Below are positions 20,219 through 32,354 of a stretch of 64,000 nt of DNA, in pieces. Source of the stretch: Immersiella caudata. Lineage: Eukaryota > Ascomycota > Sordariomycetes > Sordariales > Lasiosphaeriaceae. Position 1 is the stretch's first letter, and the number at the start of each line of letters is the position of its first letter. A program made the translations under genes and the position numbers. The notes below the pieces were generated by a model that saw nothing but the letters and a program-made list of their open reading frames with translations, was not told where the DNA came from and ran no database searches. The stretch lies in assembly GCA_030512335.1 (NCBI GenBank), contig JAULSU010000004.1, forward strand, positions 1 to 64,000, given 5' to 3'.

Positions 20219-21215
20219 TCAGGCACTAACCTCCTCGGTATCCTTCCCTACCCCCGAAATGGTATTCCCAACACATCGCCCGGGATGCCAAACCGTCAAC
20301 AACAGCGTCGCAACGATGACTGGCGCAAACTCCAGCACGCCAAAGTACACTTCCACAGTGCTCAGCTCCCCTCCCAGCCCCTCGGCCGTCTCAGCGAGAC
20401 GGAAGACGGTTCTCAGGTAGATGAACAGCGTCGCGATACCGAAGGCGGCGACAAACTTGATCAGGCTGTTCTTGGCAATCTCCCTGCGGGCGCGGAAGAT
20501 GAAGGCAGCAGTGAGGATGATGAAGATGCCGATAGCAAACACCTGGTAGGCCAGACCGCCCAGGAGAATGTTGTTCGCCGACGTCGGGTCCTCGCGCTTC
20601 TTCTGCTTGACACCGATGAAGGCGGCGCCAGTGATTTGGCAGACGGTGGCGATGGCGTCGGACGTGATGAAGACCCAGAGGATCAGCTTGGGGGCGAGAA
20701 TCGAGTAGGAGCGTCCGAGACGGTGGATGAGGGCGGAGAGGATGGTGTAGACGCCGGCCGAGAGGAAGACGGGGGCGGTGACGATGAAGAAGTACTGGAT
20801 AATAAAGTAGATTAGGTTGTACGGGTTGTTCTTGGCCGAGAGGGTACGCGCGACATAGCCGACAACTTCGAAGGCGAGACCAATGGCGAAGGTGGTGAAG
20901 TACCAGGATCGGTAGCGGAAGAGCTTCCAGATGTGGACAACTGTGAAGATGAAGAAAATGATGACGCCGAGGAGAGCGAGCGCGAACGAGGGCGTGTAGC
21001 CGTAGATGATGACGGGGGCGTCGTTGGGGCCACCGGGGAACGGCCAGTTGGGGTCGACGTATCCGCCGCGGCTTGTTGACACGCCAGGGGGAGGCCCGCC
21101 GCCGGTGGTCGGGATGCCTGGCGGCGGTCCTGTGATGAAAGAGTCAGCCAAAAGTCAACAATGACGTTTCTGCCATTCAATCTCGGTTTCTGGGGAACTC
21201 ACCGGTTGCGCTCAT
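20219..21215 (-). CDS. RTA1-like seven-transmembrane protein
   Basis: Two exons: a 13-nt first exon (21215-21203, MSAT plus one base), an intron of 73 nt (GTGAGT...CACAG), and exon 2 21129-20219. This gives 307 aa beginning MSATGPPPGIPTTGGGPPPG. The ATG at 21151 is not needed and lies in the intron. A Gly/Pro-rich extracellular N-terminus precedes seven hydrophobic helices. RTA1-family (PF04479) blocks include YGYTPSFALALLGVIIF, FEVVGYVARTLS, YFFIVTAPVFLSAGVYTIL, FITSDAIATVCQITGAAF, LLGGLAYQVFAIGIFI and FIYLRTVFRLAE. Family members are lipid-translocating exporters or sphingoid-base/7-aminocholesterol resistance proteins of the plasma membrane. Intact. Confidence 0.92.
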
Positions 21216-22442
21216 CGTGGCGTGGCGGGGCGTAAAAAGAACGGAGTCGCCTGAGGCCCGGTGTCGATGGAAGCGGCGCAAGTAAGATCGGGTTGAACAG
21301 TCGGAGCAGCGGGACGGGAGGCGCACCGAGGATCGACAATCTGGGGGAAAGAGGCGCACGCCGCGTTAAATAACCCACTGCACACGAGGGGGCCAATAAT
21401 GCCAAGCCACGGTTTTTTTTTTCGATCTCCCTAGCGCTTTGTTTGCCCATGGATCAGTAGTTGAACGCGAATCGCCAGGGCGATGGAAATTGGGCCGCAT
21501 CTTCCATTGTCGGCCCCTCAAATTCGTCGAGTCGCGCCATGTCTGGGATCCAACGGACGTGGTCTGGAATCTTCTCGCAGTGGCGGTGGTTTGCGCGGGG
21601 GAGCGATGCAAAGCACAAATGCAGCGTGGTGTCATCGATGCCGAGCTGCTGTCCAGAAACGGGTAGTGACGATCGGTGGCTTGAACGGGTCGCCAAGAAA
21701 GAGGAAGGCGCAGCGTGTGGGGAAAGGGGTCTGATTGGTGGAAGCTCTGGATCCATCGTGATGGGACCGCCGGGGTGGCCTCCCAAGCATCAAGAACATC
21801 AAATTGACAGTTCCTCTGTGAGTCCCGGTTGTGTGGTGTGATACAAACCCCAAACCCCTGGATTGTGACGTCGAATCTTTGATATCATGTACCGGGTGGA
21901 TTGCCAGATCACGCTGTGCTTGCCTGTTGCGCGTCCTAGCCTGCACGGTTCATATACCCGCAGTTTACCCTGCATCCATCAGATGTCTCAGTTAAGTGGC
22001 CCCACAAGCCGGGAGAATTGAAAATCTTGCCGTTTCAGGGACCAGTGGCTGCCAACTCGGCACTTCCTTGCTTGTCTACACGTGTATCTAGAGATAAATG
22101 CAGCTGCGTTGGAATCCGGGTAACATCAATTGTTCGGCGTTCTGAGCTTACATCATTTAGTGTAGAAAGCGGCAAGAATATGTCTCCACTAGGTATACTT
22201 GCCGCCCGTCGGTCACCGCAGCCCGACTGACTGGGCTGGACCAAGTCATGACAACGACACATAAACGCCAGGCTGAAGTTACACAAAACATGACCTCGAA
22301 GTCTTCAGGACATCTCTAAGTATGGCCACCATTCCGGGAGTATATGTGCATCCTAAAACAATTGCACAATATGGTCCTTGCAGTATGAACATGGACCGTT
22401 TCAGACGCTCATCAAGACATCTCATCAACCAGCAACGAAGCT
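21216..22442. other. Intergenic, no gene recognised
   Basis: About 1.2 kb upstream of the RTA1 gene and downstream of the secreted-protein gene. Includes an A-run (T8 at about 21412-21422) and only short shadow-like frames with no recognisable domain. Confidence 0.45.
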
Positions 22443-23087
22443 CTAAGCAAAAACCATGGCACAAAAACCCACTATACCCAGAGCCCAAAGCCCACCCGAC
22501 TGGACACTGCTCCCGCCTGACTTTCCGGTGCTCCCACTTCCACTCCCGCCTCCACTACCACCGCCGAGTACAGCCTCTCCATTCTTAACCTCTCTGACAA
22601 CCGTGACACCCTTGGTCGTGAAGACCCCCGAGGTTCCCCTATTTGTTCCTGTCCACTTGCAGCCATCCCCCGCAGCATTCATCTCACACGGCCCGCCGTC
22701 CTGCGCGATACTCGCCCGCTTATCCCTTGGTAGCTCGGTCAGCTCGACCCCATCAAATGCATGCTCATGAGTAACTCACTTGGGATCATAACACGTTGCC
22801 CTCGGCACGGTGTGGTTAGAGAGCATACAAATGTTGTCGGCCTCGCAACACATGGCATCGTCGTTGTTACGCAGGTAGGAAGTCACCCGCTTTGAAAAGA
22901 CGGGATCGGTGCCATCTTTCATGCAGATAATGGTCTTGGGGTCGCGTGAGAAGTTGATCATGCAGAGCGTATCAATGTCATTGAGAGGAGTCTTTTCTTC
23001 TGAGGTTTGACGGGGAATGAGGCCCGGGGTGCTGGCGAGGATGGGGGTTGCCGCCGCGATGGTCCAGATAAAGTTGGAGGAGCGCAT
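22443..23087 (-). CDS. Small secreted, probably GPI-anchored cysteine-containing protein
   Basis: Two exons, 23087-22780 and 22725-22443 (complement), with a 54-nt intron (GTGAGT...CCAAG), giving 196 aa. Signal peptide MRSSNFIWTIAAATPILAST, then a dibasic-like site (LIPRQ). The body has an even number of Cys (DTLCMINFS, IICMKDGTD, DAMCCEADNICML, ATCYDPKD, GGPCEMNAAGDGCKW), then a Gly/Ser-rich linker and a hydrophobic C-terminus (GGLWALGIVGFCAMVFA) preceded by small residues, which suggests a GPI signal. The exon 2 start is fixed by frame: DKRASIAQDGGPCEMN continues the Cys pattern. Likely a wall-surface or effector-like protein; no enzyme motif seen. Confidence 0.75.
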
Positions 23088-23149
23088 GCTGAATGAAGTT
23101 TTTTTGGTAGGGTATGATGGTTTTGATGAATTGTATTCCTCCACTGGTG

Positions 23150-24718
23150 TGGTCGGACTCGCTCGGGGACGATTGTGAATGATTTATACCTCTTTGTTTC
23201 CTTTCTCAGCTCAGGGGCGTCGAGTTCCATCTTTAGGGCGAGGCGGCCCTTATCGGCTATATCGGCGCCACTCTGTGTGATATTTGTTTGAGGCTCAAAG
23301 TCTAGACTTCAATGTCCGAAAAATGCTCTAATGTGATTTGCTGCCGAATTCGTCGATGCGCGCTGGCTGACTTCAGCCGCACCCTCCGCGTTACAGCTTC
23401 AGCAGGAGTGCGCCTGTGGCGTCTGCCAGCGCCAGGGGCGTCGAATCACGGATTGAGATCTGACGCCAAACCGTACCAAACGTTCTAGATTTACTGGTTT
23501 CCCCTGGGTGAAGCTCCCAGCGGTTAGTACTAGTGCATTTTCATGGACGAAACCCAGTGTTTAAGCGATTCGACTGATAAGGTCGCTCTGACCAGTTAGG
23601 ACGTGGGAGGCCTGGCTGATGGTTTCGCCGCAAGCCAGTTTTTTCTCGCAAGTGCAGTACATCGTGATGATGAGTATCGTAGGGTTTACCAAGTTCCGGG
23701 TCGGCTCAGAGGCCGGAGTTACTTATTACGATACTTACTCCATGCTCTGGGTCGCACGTTCCCAGTGTCTGCATGGCGACCCCCAGAGCCCCACCACTGG
23801 ACCCCAAGAGGCAACCACGACTCCAGCCGGATCCTCGGGCTTTCTTTTGCGCTGTTCTCAAACTTTTACCTCATGTCGCCTCCATTTCCTTCAACATCGT
23901 CGACTGCGGCGCGTGCTGCCGGGCAACTTTCAGCTCGCTTCCGATTTGGTTATTCTAGATCCGTCGCTGTTGCGCACCTCTCTTTCATTCCAGCAACAAG
24001 ACCTTGCGCATTGCCTTCCATGCCCGCATGCCTCGCCGCCTCACTCCTCTCTCGCAAGCAGCAACCTGTGCCAACATTCGAAGACCTTCCCCAGAACCTG
24101 GAAGCGGATGGGCCTTTCATATGGGTCGCCGTAGTTTTCAACCGGATCACGTCAAGCGGCAAGAGGCTAGCGGCGTTAGTGCCAGCGTTTTGGTACCATT
24201 GCGGATCGATCGGCGATGATGCACGGGGATGAGCGAACCTGCCACTGTTGCATCCTCAGGATCATCGGAAGTCGCAAAAGCTCAAAACTACGCCGTGCTC
24301 CCTTAAACAGCTCTTTGCGGATATATCGGGACAGAGTCACTCGGAAGCCAATCGCGATCCCGACTGCCGGCGCTCAGTACATCCCATTCCAGGAGGTGGA
24401 GATACGGGTGAGCTCGGTCCTCCCCCCGTGTCGAGACCAACGATCTGCGCCGAGTGGACCCCACTCCAGCGGAGCACGCAATCAGCGGAGCACGCAATCA
24501 GCGGAGGCTGATGCGAATTCGCATTCGTTCACGAAGGCGTAAGTAGGAAAGGGAAAGTAGATCGTTGACTTGAGGCATGAACAGCGGCCGTCCCGTCGTT
24601 TTGCAGGCATCTTACATCCTAGTACCCATCTAATCATGTATGACGTCGTCACGGCTCCGACTCCCCCCGGCCGCAGCTTGGCGGTGCTGTGATGGAAGGA
24701 TCGCTCCTCCAAAGTGAT
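23150..24718. other. Intergenic, no gene recognised
   Basis: About 1.5 kb. Overlapping frames at 23603-24232 lack any recognised motif, have no splice-supported structure and overlap in all three frames, so I do not call them. A 16-bp unit (agcggagcacgcaatc) is tandemly repeated about 2.4 times from 24468 to 24506. Confidence 0.45.
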
Positions 24719-25632
24719 TTACTTGTTGTCCTCGTCAATGGTCTCGTCGAACTGCGGTGACTTTGGTCCGCTTCTTCTTAGGGTATGAGCCAATGGTAAC
24801 GATGGGATTGGTATCGTCGGTAGCTTTCTTGTAACCCGAGCTGTCGCCTCCGAGAGCGTTGGACCCGAAAAGTTTCTCGACAAGGGGGAACATGGTCGGG
24901 ATGCAGGCATCGATCAGAACGAAGTTGGCCTCGATGCTAGAAAGATAGTTGTCAGCACATCATCGCAACACGGGAGGACGGCGGGGAAAAGGGGTTTGCA
25001 ACATACTTGGTCAGCAGCACAACATCGTCGACGGCGTAGGTGAAATCCTGGAGAGTCAGGAGACCAGGAAGAGTGGTGCATTTGTAAATGGTGGCGGCGC
25101 TGGCACTGTTTGGACACTGTCAGGGAAACGAACCATTACGACAAGGCAAGAGGCTCAACAAATCAGTATCCGAAACCCAGCGCACCCCGAAAGGGCAAAT
25201 TTCTTCTTCGTGTTCATCTGTAACCTCCAGAGCACAATGGTGGGATAGATGGTCAGGTAAAAGTCGAAGACGGTCGAGGTAATGCCCAGGGCGATGGCGT
25301 AGTCGACGATGATCTTGCGGTCCCAGCGTCCCAGCACGTTCCCTCGGCACCACCCCACTGAGCGGCGGGCGGATTGCACTGGACAAAGTTGATGATGAGC
25401 ATGCCGAATCCCAATGAAATACAGCACCGAGACTGCCCACATGATCGTCTTGTGGGTGGCGCCGGGGTTGAGCAGCTTCGCGAGGAGGATGATGACAGCT
25501 AGTTTTGGGGTGACGAAGGACGAGACGCCGGGCACGAACGAGATGACGGTTTAGTACACGGCCTTTGTGATCTGCTCGCCGATGATAGTTGCCGCATCAC
25601 GACCGCCTCCAATGCGGATGGCAAGGAGCCGA
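24719..25632 (-). pseudogene. Rhodopsin-domain (Pth11-like) membrane protein remnant
   Basis: Minus-strand blocks in order: RIGGGRDAATIIGEQITKAVY, an in-frame TAA, then FVPGVSSFVTPKLAVIILLAK and THKTIMWAVSVLYFIG; after a frame change MLIINFVQCNPPAAQWGG; then WDRKIIVDYAIALGITSTVF, IYPTIVLWRLQMNTKKKFAL; after a one-base shift GALGFGY; then a spliced-looking block ATIYKCTTLPGLLTLQDF, DDVVLLTK, and near the end IEANFVLIDACIPTMFPLVE and SPQFDETIDEDNK before TAA at 24721. These are the helix and loop signatures of fungal rhodopsin-domain proteins. At least three single-base shifts (about 25420, 25330, 25180) plus the early stop (about 25553) mean no intact product. The original gene would have had about 350 codons. 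Confidence 0.72.
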
Positions 25633-26106
25633 GGTAGATGAAGGAGAGGATATGGAATGGATCAGTCAGCTCGAGGGTTGCAAGAGAAGGGGCACTTCGA
25701 AGGGGCCGCCGGGGGCGGGCATGTCAACGATGTCGTCGCCTTCTCCTCGAGTTGTCGGCAACACCTGGCACCTGGTAAGGATTGACGGGCACAACCAGGT
25801 GTTTCGAGATCGAGTCAGGAAAAGGGGGGCCGGCCATTTATTAAGTGAGCCCCGCCAAAAAGGTGCCAAAGGGCCAGGTTGCAAGATGGATGGATGTTTC
25901 AATGGATCCTGTGCAAAATAAAGAGGAGAGCTGAGCTACGGTGGCTCTGCGGTGTTACCGATCGCCTCACGTCGGGGTGGAGCGTGGGAGGAGGGTGTTT
26001 CGCAGCCAAGCCAGCCCTAGCATTTGTCGACCATGAGACCCACGACCGAGAGAGCCTCTTTTGGCACCTGCCATCCGAAATCAACAGTCCGCCTGGGAGG
26101 CCGAGT

Positions 26107-26568
26107 CGTATCCCATCACCACCGTCGTTCTTACCCCCGTCGCTAAGACCTTCACCTCGACCGAAGACCTTCCTCGTCGACAAGGAGTACGTCCGCGCCC
26201 GTCTGAACCGGAAGAATGAACACATCTACCTCATTGGCGGCCGCGCGGCCGGTGTCTACAACGGTTCCGTCCTCGAGGAGTGAACCCTCAAGCCCGGCCA
26301 CATCCACTCGGCTCTCAGCCTCCCAGCTGAGAATGTCTGGAATGTTGATGGTAGCTGGAAGAGCCCCCTCAAGCTTCTCGCTCAGCCCCGCGGTGCCGTC
26401 GGTTATGGTGTGAGCCGCAGCTACGGCGAGACCATTGTCTACTGCGGTGTCGGTGGCTATGCTAGCACCTGGTACTTTGTCCTCCCCCGCGTTCTGGGTT
26501 TCGACAACGTCAAGATTTATGACGGCAGCGCCCAGGAGTGGTCGCGGTACTATGATATGGAGTTGTAA
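26107..26568 (+). pseudogene. Rhodanese (thiosulfate sulfurtransferase) remnant
   Basis: A fragment beginning YPITTVVLTPVAKTFTSTED, shifted one frame to continue VDKEYVRARLNRKNEHIYLI and GRAAGVYNGSVLEE, then TGA at 26281-26283. It resumes in the same frame as KPGHIHSALSLPAENVWN, and LLAQPRGAVGYGVSRSYGE, then ETIVYCGVGGYASTWYFVL with the active-site Cys loop, and IYDGSAQEWSRYYDMEL, TAA. This corresponds to much of one catalytic and part of one linker region of a tandem-rhodanese enzyme. About 100 residues between the inactive and active lobes and the N-terminus are missing. The sulphur-carrying Cys is kept but the gene is broken by a frameshift at about 26170, a stop and deletions. Confidence 0.7.
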
Positions 26569-27644
26569 GTAGTTACCTTCAGTACATTCTCAGTGGGGTC
26601 GGCTTGGTATTTATTGCTGCATAATAATGAATGATGGATGTCTTCAACCCCTACACCAATGTGGATGTGATTGTTTGCGATGAGTTGTGAGTCCAGCTCG
26701 GTCTTTGCATGTGATGACGTTTGACGATGTGGACCGGTGACAGGATCCAGTGGTGCAAGACCCAGCATCTTATTTTCGAAGATGCGCCTGGGTTGGGGCT
26801 GTCATTATTGCGCGCAGATCTAGGCCGTAGCTCTCTTAACTGGCACCCTAACGGCCCATTTGGTGATCCACCAGTAAACCCCCAGACTTTACCACATCGC
26901 AGAGCGCCGCTGTATCGGTCGGGCATCGTCATCGAGGTGACCTGTCGTTCTCCAGAAGACGTTGTTGAGCTCTGAGATCCGGACGTGACATCGGGTGGCT
27001 GTCATAACCGTCCCTACGTTGGTGCTCACACACTGACCCTATGCCTAGACGCCGAGATAGCTAGAAGTTGAGATGATCGGGCACTATCTCGGGTTCGAGT
27101 ACCCCATGATCGAACATTCAGGGGTTGCGCAGCGGACAGCCAAGGGGACCCTCCTTTTTGCGCATCCACTCTTTCGCCCAGAAACCAAGCCGCCTAAGTC
27201 ACCAGTTCAAACTTCTGTCTCCACCAAAAGGCGACATTTGCGTCGGTGGGCCCTGTTGCAGTGGAATGTTGATCAAATAGGAACGTTTGCGTCGGTCGTC
27301 ACCGAACCGACTTCTTGCGTTGCGACGCAGCGCGTGGAATTTCCCAATTGGTGCACTTCACTGTTGTCTGAGATGCGATCAAGGTAACCCAACGTCCGTT
27401 TAGAGAGAGTGGGCAATTGCCCTTCAGGAAGAGTTTTTGAAGCGTGTTGGCGAAAGTCTTTGAACGTGGTTGTTGTTTGTTATTGGAGACCGCCCTGACC
27501 ACTCCACCCCAGGTCACCAACAAGTTCGTTGCCACTGCCGAGAGATGGACGAAGAAGCTGCCCAAAACGCCGTCATGAGATAGAACGGAGCCTTATCTAG
27601 AGTACAAGCGCCCACGTGGGAGATGGGAGGGGCGCGTGCGACAT
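26569..27644. other. Intergenic, no gene recognised
   Basis: About 1.1 kb with short open frames on both strands (for example 27073-27387 plus, 27299-27565 minus) that show no recognised domain or splice structure. It may hold further debris of the rhodanese region. Confidence 0.4.
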
Positions 27645-30131
27645 CTAGACCAGTCGAACCTCCCTTATCACGGCGTCTTGGAAGCCCCGTTCCATCTCCT
27701 TGCCAAACAACCGTCCCACGCCAACGCGCTCGTACCCATTTACAAGCGTCTGGACAGGCCGCACGAACAAGACGTCATAGACGCGGTGGAACAGCGACAG
27801 ATAGCCCAGGGTGATACCGCCGAGCACGCCATGCACCGTCGAGACATGTAACGCATACAGGACTGGTTGTGTGGATTCTCTCTCCTGGGCAGCCGGCCCC
27901 GGAGCACATTGCTTTTCTGGGGGCTGAAGACCGGGGTGCTCAATCGAGGCCCAGCCAGCGATGTGACCACGATCGAGCGGAGAAGCCACCATTCTCCAGC
28001 TCTCGATCCCAGCTAGGCTCGAGCGTGAGGAAACGTGGGCTGCTACCTGCCTTTCTTGCTCCGAGGGCAAGTACTCACCCAGCACAACGGGTTGGAGTTT
28101 TGCCCTAAGCCGAAGAATAGGGAACCGAGCAGATGTTTTGGCGCTGGCGACCCCGCCATGGGAATCACCAGGGAGAACGTCAAGTGGACTGCTGTCGGTT
28201 GTTGCGGAGGGATCTACCCCGATGAGACTGCTCTGATACTCGTCGATGGTGCAGTTGATCACTCCGTCGAGCTCAAAGTCGCAAACAGTCTTGCCCAAAG
28301 GCCGCTTCCAGGTTTCGTCGCTTGGCCGATCCCATCTCACTCGGGTCGATATCGACGCCCATGACCAAGTCGGGATCGTGGGAATTCGATTATGGGTGCC
28401 TGTTCCGACTTGCTCCCACAACAGACCTCGTCGTATGCTGGACAGCCAAAGCCCGGCTATGTACGTCCGGATGTGGGCGGTGTGGGTGTCGTCTTCCTCC
28501 TCGGCGTTCCACCCATCCATTGAGTCCGTTTCCCGAGCCGGTGGGTTCTTGTCGATCACCGCCAGCCATGGGTGTGTTGCTTTCCTCTGTCGTTTATACC
28601 TCTTCCGCAACGCCCGCGCAAACTCGTCGGCAATACCACTCATTGCTACCAAACGGTCTTTGGATGGGCAGGTGAGGTGTAGCCCAGAATACGCCTCAAC
28701 CAGGTGCTCCCAGTCAGCCTGCATGTGATCCCCTGGCCCCTTTTCCACATCTTCGTAACGGGATAGGGAGAGGCTGTGGTCAGTTAGACTGTTCTTCAGT
28801 GAGTACTTGTTTGTCTGAAGCTTTTTGGCGGTGTAGCTGTCAGGAAGCTGCAACTCTGGCTCTACAAGCTCTCCTATTTGCGTTCGCGGGCTTTTGCTTT
28901 GACACAAGAGAAACAATCCGGTCGAGGTATAGCAGACAACCCGACGGCTCAGAATCCACTCTTGGAAGATCCAGCCCCTGGTGAGCAACTCGCTTTGAGC
29001 GACTGTGCTTTCGTATCTCTCTTCGACGTTCTGCTCGGCCTGGAACAAGTAGAAAAACCCTCTCTGCTGGCCAGACGAATCACGATATGGCATCCGTATC
29101 ACAGGTGTGCTGGAGCCTTCCACCTGTGTTTTGTTGAAGAGTCCGACAGCGGAAGTGGCGCCGGGACAGGCAACTGTGAAGACTGAGCGTTGGTAATAGT
29201 CGCCCATCTTTACAGCCTCGATAGCCCATTCGTCGGCGTCCTTCTGAATAATGCAGAGGGAGTCGATCCAAACATAGGGGATGTCGAGGTTCGCAGCGAG
29301 CGTGAACACATCCGTGAAGAGCGGCGGAAGATTGTCCAAGCCAACTCCTTGAAGCCGGTCGGCTATGTTTGCTTTGGTGGTGGAGATTTTTTCTGTCTCG
29401 GAGGTCCAGCGGTGACTAAGAGTGATGTACCGAGAAACTTTACCTGTGGTGATTTGGAGCTTTAGTTCTAAGGATCCGTTGTCGCCCCTGCTCACGCGAA
29501 CGCATCGTGACGGCAAGGGCGAGCCTGCTGGGTCAAGCTTCTCGCAACCCGAAAATGTGCGTGAGCAATCGTAATGGTGAGAACACTCTTTGATCCAAGA
29601 CTTGATGCTGGCCATCATCTGCTGGGAGGAGCTCGCATCTCGCTCGGTGTAGCGGCCAACAATGTCTCCGCTCATTGAGGCGGGGTCCCCTGGTTGCAAC
29701 AGTCAGCATTTCGACGGGATGGAGAAATGGATTGCGTGGAAATGAAGCCCACCTTCATCTGCAGCGACATGGAGCTCGACCTTGGGGTGTGTGGCGCGGC
29801 CGTCGGTGGTGTGCACAGTAACTTCGGCCAACAGCCGGGATATGTTGAGACCTGTCGCTTCCGGCTCGGACGGCTCTGGGCCGCGCACTTCGACACGATC
29901 TGATGCTGTCCATTCCCGCCTCAGAGCGCGGAGGTGAATCCAGTCGCCCGTCTTGCGTCGCTCTGCTTGTTTTGCCGGAGGAAGCAACTCTTGGACGAGA
30001 ATGGAGCAGAAGAGGCAGCCCTCACTCGCCGAATTCAGCGCGTCTTTCGTCCGATACCCCCGCCATGGGTAGGCTCGGTCGCCAAGCGCCTGAATATCGA
30101 ATTGTTGGCATCGCTCGCAAAGCTCGGACAT
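27645..30131 (-). CDS. HET-domain (heterokaryon incompatibility) protein
   Basis: Two exons, 30131-29753 and 29689-27645 (complement), with a 63-nt intron (GTGGGC, branch GCTGAC, ACCAG), giving 807 aa from MSELCERCQQFDIQAL. An in-frame ATG at 30257 would add 42 residues. The N-terminal CERCQ...EGCLFCSILV segment is typical of long HET proteins. The HET domain (PF06985) follows: YITLSHRWTSETEK, then LPPLFTDVFTLAANLDIPYVWIDSLCIIQKDADEW and ARGWIFQE-type TRGWIFQEWILSRRVV. The C-terminal half has the common PTWSWASIST and weakly conserved region. HET proteins trigger regulated cell death after fusion with a genetically different strain. The reading frame is intact. Partner unknown. It is transcribed divergently from the membrane protein at 30608 with 476 bp between starts. 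Confidence 0.9.
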
Positions 30132-30607
30132 TGGAGCAGGAATCGAACTCGGATCAAGAGTGCCCAGAAAGCTGTTGCAGCAGCGTGAAGTGACGCGGGC
30201 GGTGTAACCAGTCGCTCCCCGCAGTTGGTCGTCTGGGCAGTTGTGTGGGAAGGACATCACGCTCAGCTGCTGCACTGCAGGGCGGACGGCTGGAGGCCAG
30301 GCGCCTGCTCAGCCAATCAGGTCCATTCAGGTGTGGGGTGTCCACCTGAGACACTAAATCCTCCGGCTCCTTCGCCAGGCAACTCCCAACTCGCCTTTCG
30401 CCATCATCCGTCAAACAGGATCTCGAGGGAGCCAGGTTGCGCGCTCGCTCGCTCGCCATGCCGCCCAAATCTAACTTCGCTTAATTCTCTCGGCTTGTGT
30501 TTTCGCGAACCTCGGGTTGACGGCAAGGGATGACCATCGGCGGCTGCTGCCGATTGCCCATCGCCCATTGCTGATCGCTGATCACCTATTGGCAAGTTCA
30601 AGCCGAC

Positions 30608-32231
30608 ATGGGGACTGGTCATCTCCGACGAAAAACACGGGAATATCTCCACCTCCTCGGTTTCTATGTCGCCATTCTTGTGCTCCCAGGTAGCCCTCCG
30701 GATGTAGTCTGGGCGTCAAGGCACTTCAACCGACCCTACTGGGTTTCCGATGGCCGGTTCTCATCGCTTCGTTTCTTGTCTTTCTTTCTCTTCCATACCA
30801 TCCTCACCGCCACCCCGATCGGTCTGGTTCTCAAGTTTATCGAAACTCTTCCCCTGGGCAGCACTCCCACGAGCGACGCCACAAAGGCGCGGACACTCGA
30901 TGCTTTGACACAAGTTTTTGGGGCATGGTACTGCCCTGTCGCTGTCTTCCTCGGAACTGCGGTCATCCTTCTCAACCTGATATCCATCATCATCGCATTC
31001 TCAGTTGTTGGTAAACGCCACCGACCTCGTCTGACTCGGCATCTCCTCCAAGCCATCTGTGCAATCGCTATTCTTCAGGTCGTTGTCGGCGCGGCGGCGG
31101 TTGCACTGAGCTACCCAGATTCGTGGCTTCAGTCACAGCAGGACTGGCAAGCCTGGCAAGACATCCCTCGTCTCGGCGTCTATGTTGGGGGATTCGAAAT
31201 TGGGTCGTGGTTTGTCCTGGTGTATGGCCTCGTTCGACTTATCGGGACAGCCGTTCTCCTTGGAACTTCGACCACCTTCAGACCTCCATTGCAGTACGAA
31301 CCCAGTACACGGAACGAGAAATCCCAACGTTTGTCTGAGTCGGCTAGCACAACGGACTTATCAAACCACCGAGCCGGTGAGGTAGGGGTGCTTGCCAAAC
31401 TTTTCAGTGAACAGCGGGGACCGGTCACGGTTCAATACCTGGATCGTGAGACGGTTTCACCAGAAACATCGGCCCGCATTGCGGTCAACAACGCCAACCC
31501 CCAGCACCACAAGAACAGGACCTCACTAATGACATTCAGGCCTGATACAGTATACTGGACCAACATCCCGAACGGAGGATTCCCGAGGAGAGGCGCCCCT
31601 GCTGGCATTACCAGCCCGTCGGAGAGGCTCCTTGACAAAGGGCACCAAGTGGCCACCGCGTTCCTCAGCGAGTTGGGAAGAGGAATCACGGTGATCCGGG
31701 CATGGGGTCGTGACGTCCGCCTGATCTCAATCGCCGGTCTACTGTGTATCTCCACTCTTCTGTTTCTGCTCTCCGTCGGCACGCAGATCGCCTGTTTTGT
31801 CGTCACTCAAAAGAATCGCCAAGAGTGCGGATGGTAAGTTCGCATTATGTAGCTCTTCTCTCCTACCCGTACTAACATCCGTGTCAACCTGCAGGAAATG
31901 CTACGCCCTCATAGTACATCCCTTCCTCACTCTCCCTCCATTCATCGCGCTTTCGTACCTGGTCCGCAGGAGAGTCCCGCTGAGAAGTCCAGCTCAGTTG
32001 CCGCGGGAGTTCTGGGCTAGAGGTCTCCTCATCCTCCCCATGGTCCTCCTCGTCGCCTCGCAAGCCTTTGGCATCGCTTTGTCAGCCCAGAGCGGAAGAA
32101 TCGCCATTCTGGGTGGTGACCCGTCAGACTCGGGCGATGCCCAGACTCTCGGCCTGCTGTTTCTGATCGCCTCCGGCGTCCTCTTCCTCATGTGTGGCGG
32201 GCTCTCGATTCTCTTCCTCTGGCACGTTTGA
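30608..32231 (+). CDS. Multi-pass membrane protein, unknown function
   Basis: Two exons, 30608-31833 and 31895-32231, with a 61-nt intron (GTAAGT, ACTAAC branch, CTGCAG), giving 520 aa. About eight hydrophobic segments: LGFYVAILVLPG, LRFLSFFLFHTILTATPIGL, CPVAVFLGTAVILLNLISII, LLQAICAIAILQVVVGAAAV, SWFVLVYGLVRLIGTAVLL, LISIAGLLCISTLLFLLSVG, GLLILPMVLLVASQAFGIAL and LLFLIASGVLFLMCGGLSIL. A hydrophilic loop of about 170 residues lies between segments 5 and 6. I recognise no domain. Its head-to-head placement with the HET gene is worth noting but may be chance. Confidence 0.82.
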
Positions 32232-32354
32232 CACACAAAGTTCATAAAGGTATGTACAGTCATATTCGTTTCTAAAGTTTTATGTATGTACAAGAACGGG
32301 AAGGAAATCTTCCATGCAGCGACCGAACAACAAATGCTAACACTCCTCCCTCCC

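Noticed and set aside
20285..20815. A 176-codon plus-strand frame and 32286-32828 / 32856-33545 frames
   Set aside because: Antisense shadows of RTA1 and GH6 genes; high in acidic residues, no motif.
23603..24232. A 209-codon frame and overlapping frames
   Set aside because: No domain, no splice evidence, three frames open at once; best explained by chance in GC-rich DNA.
26640..26760. A possible further exon of the rhodanese remnant
   Set aside because: No rhodanese C-terminal block recognised, and the GTAAGT at 26565 overlaps a plausible natural stop.
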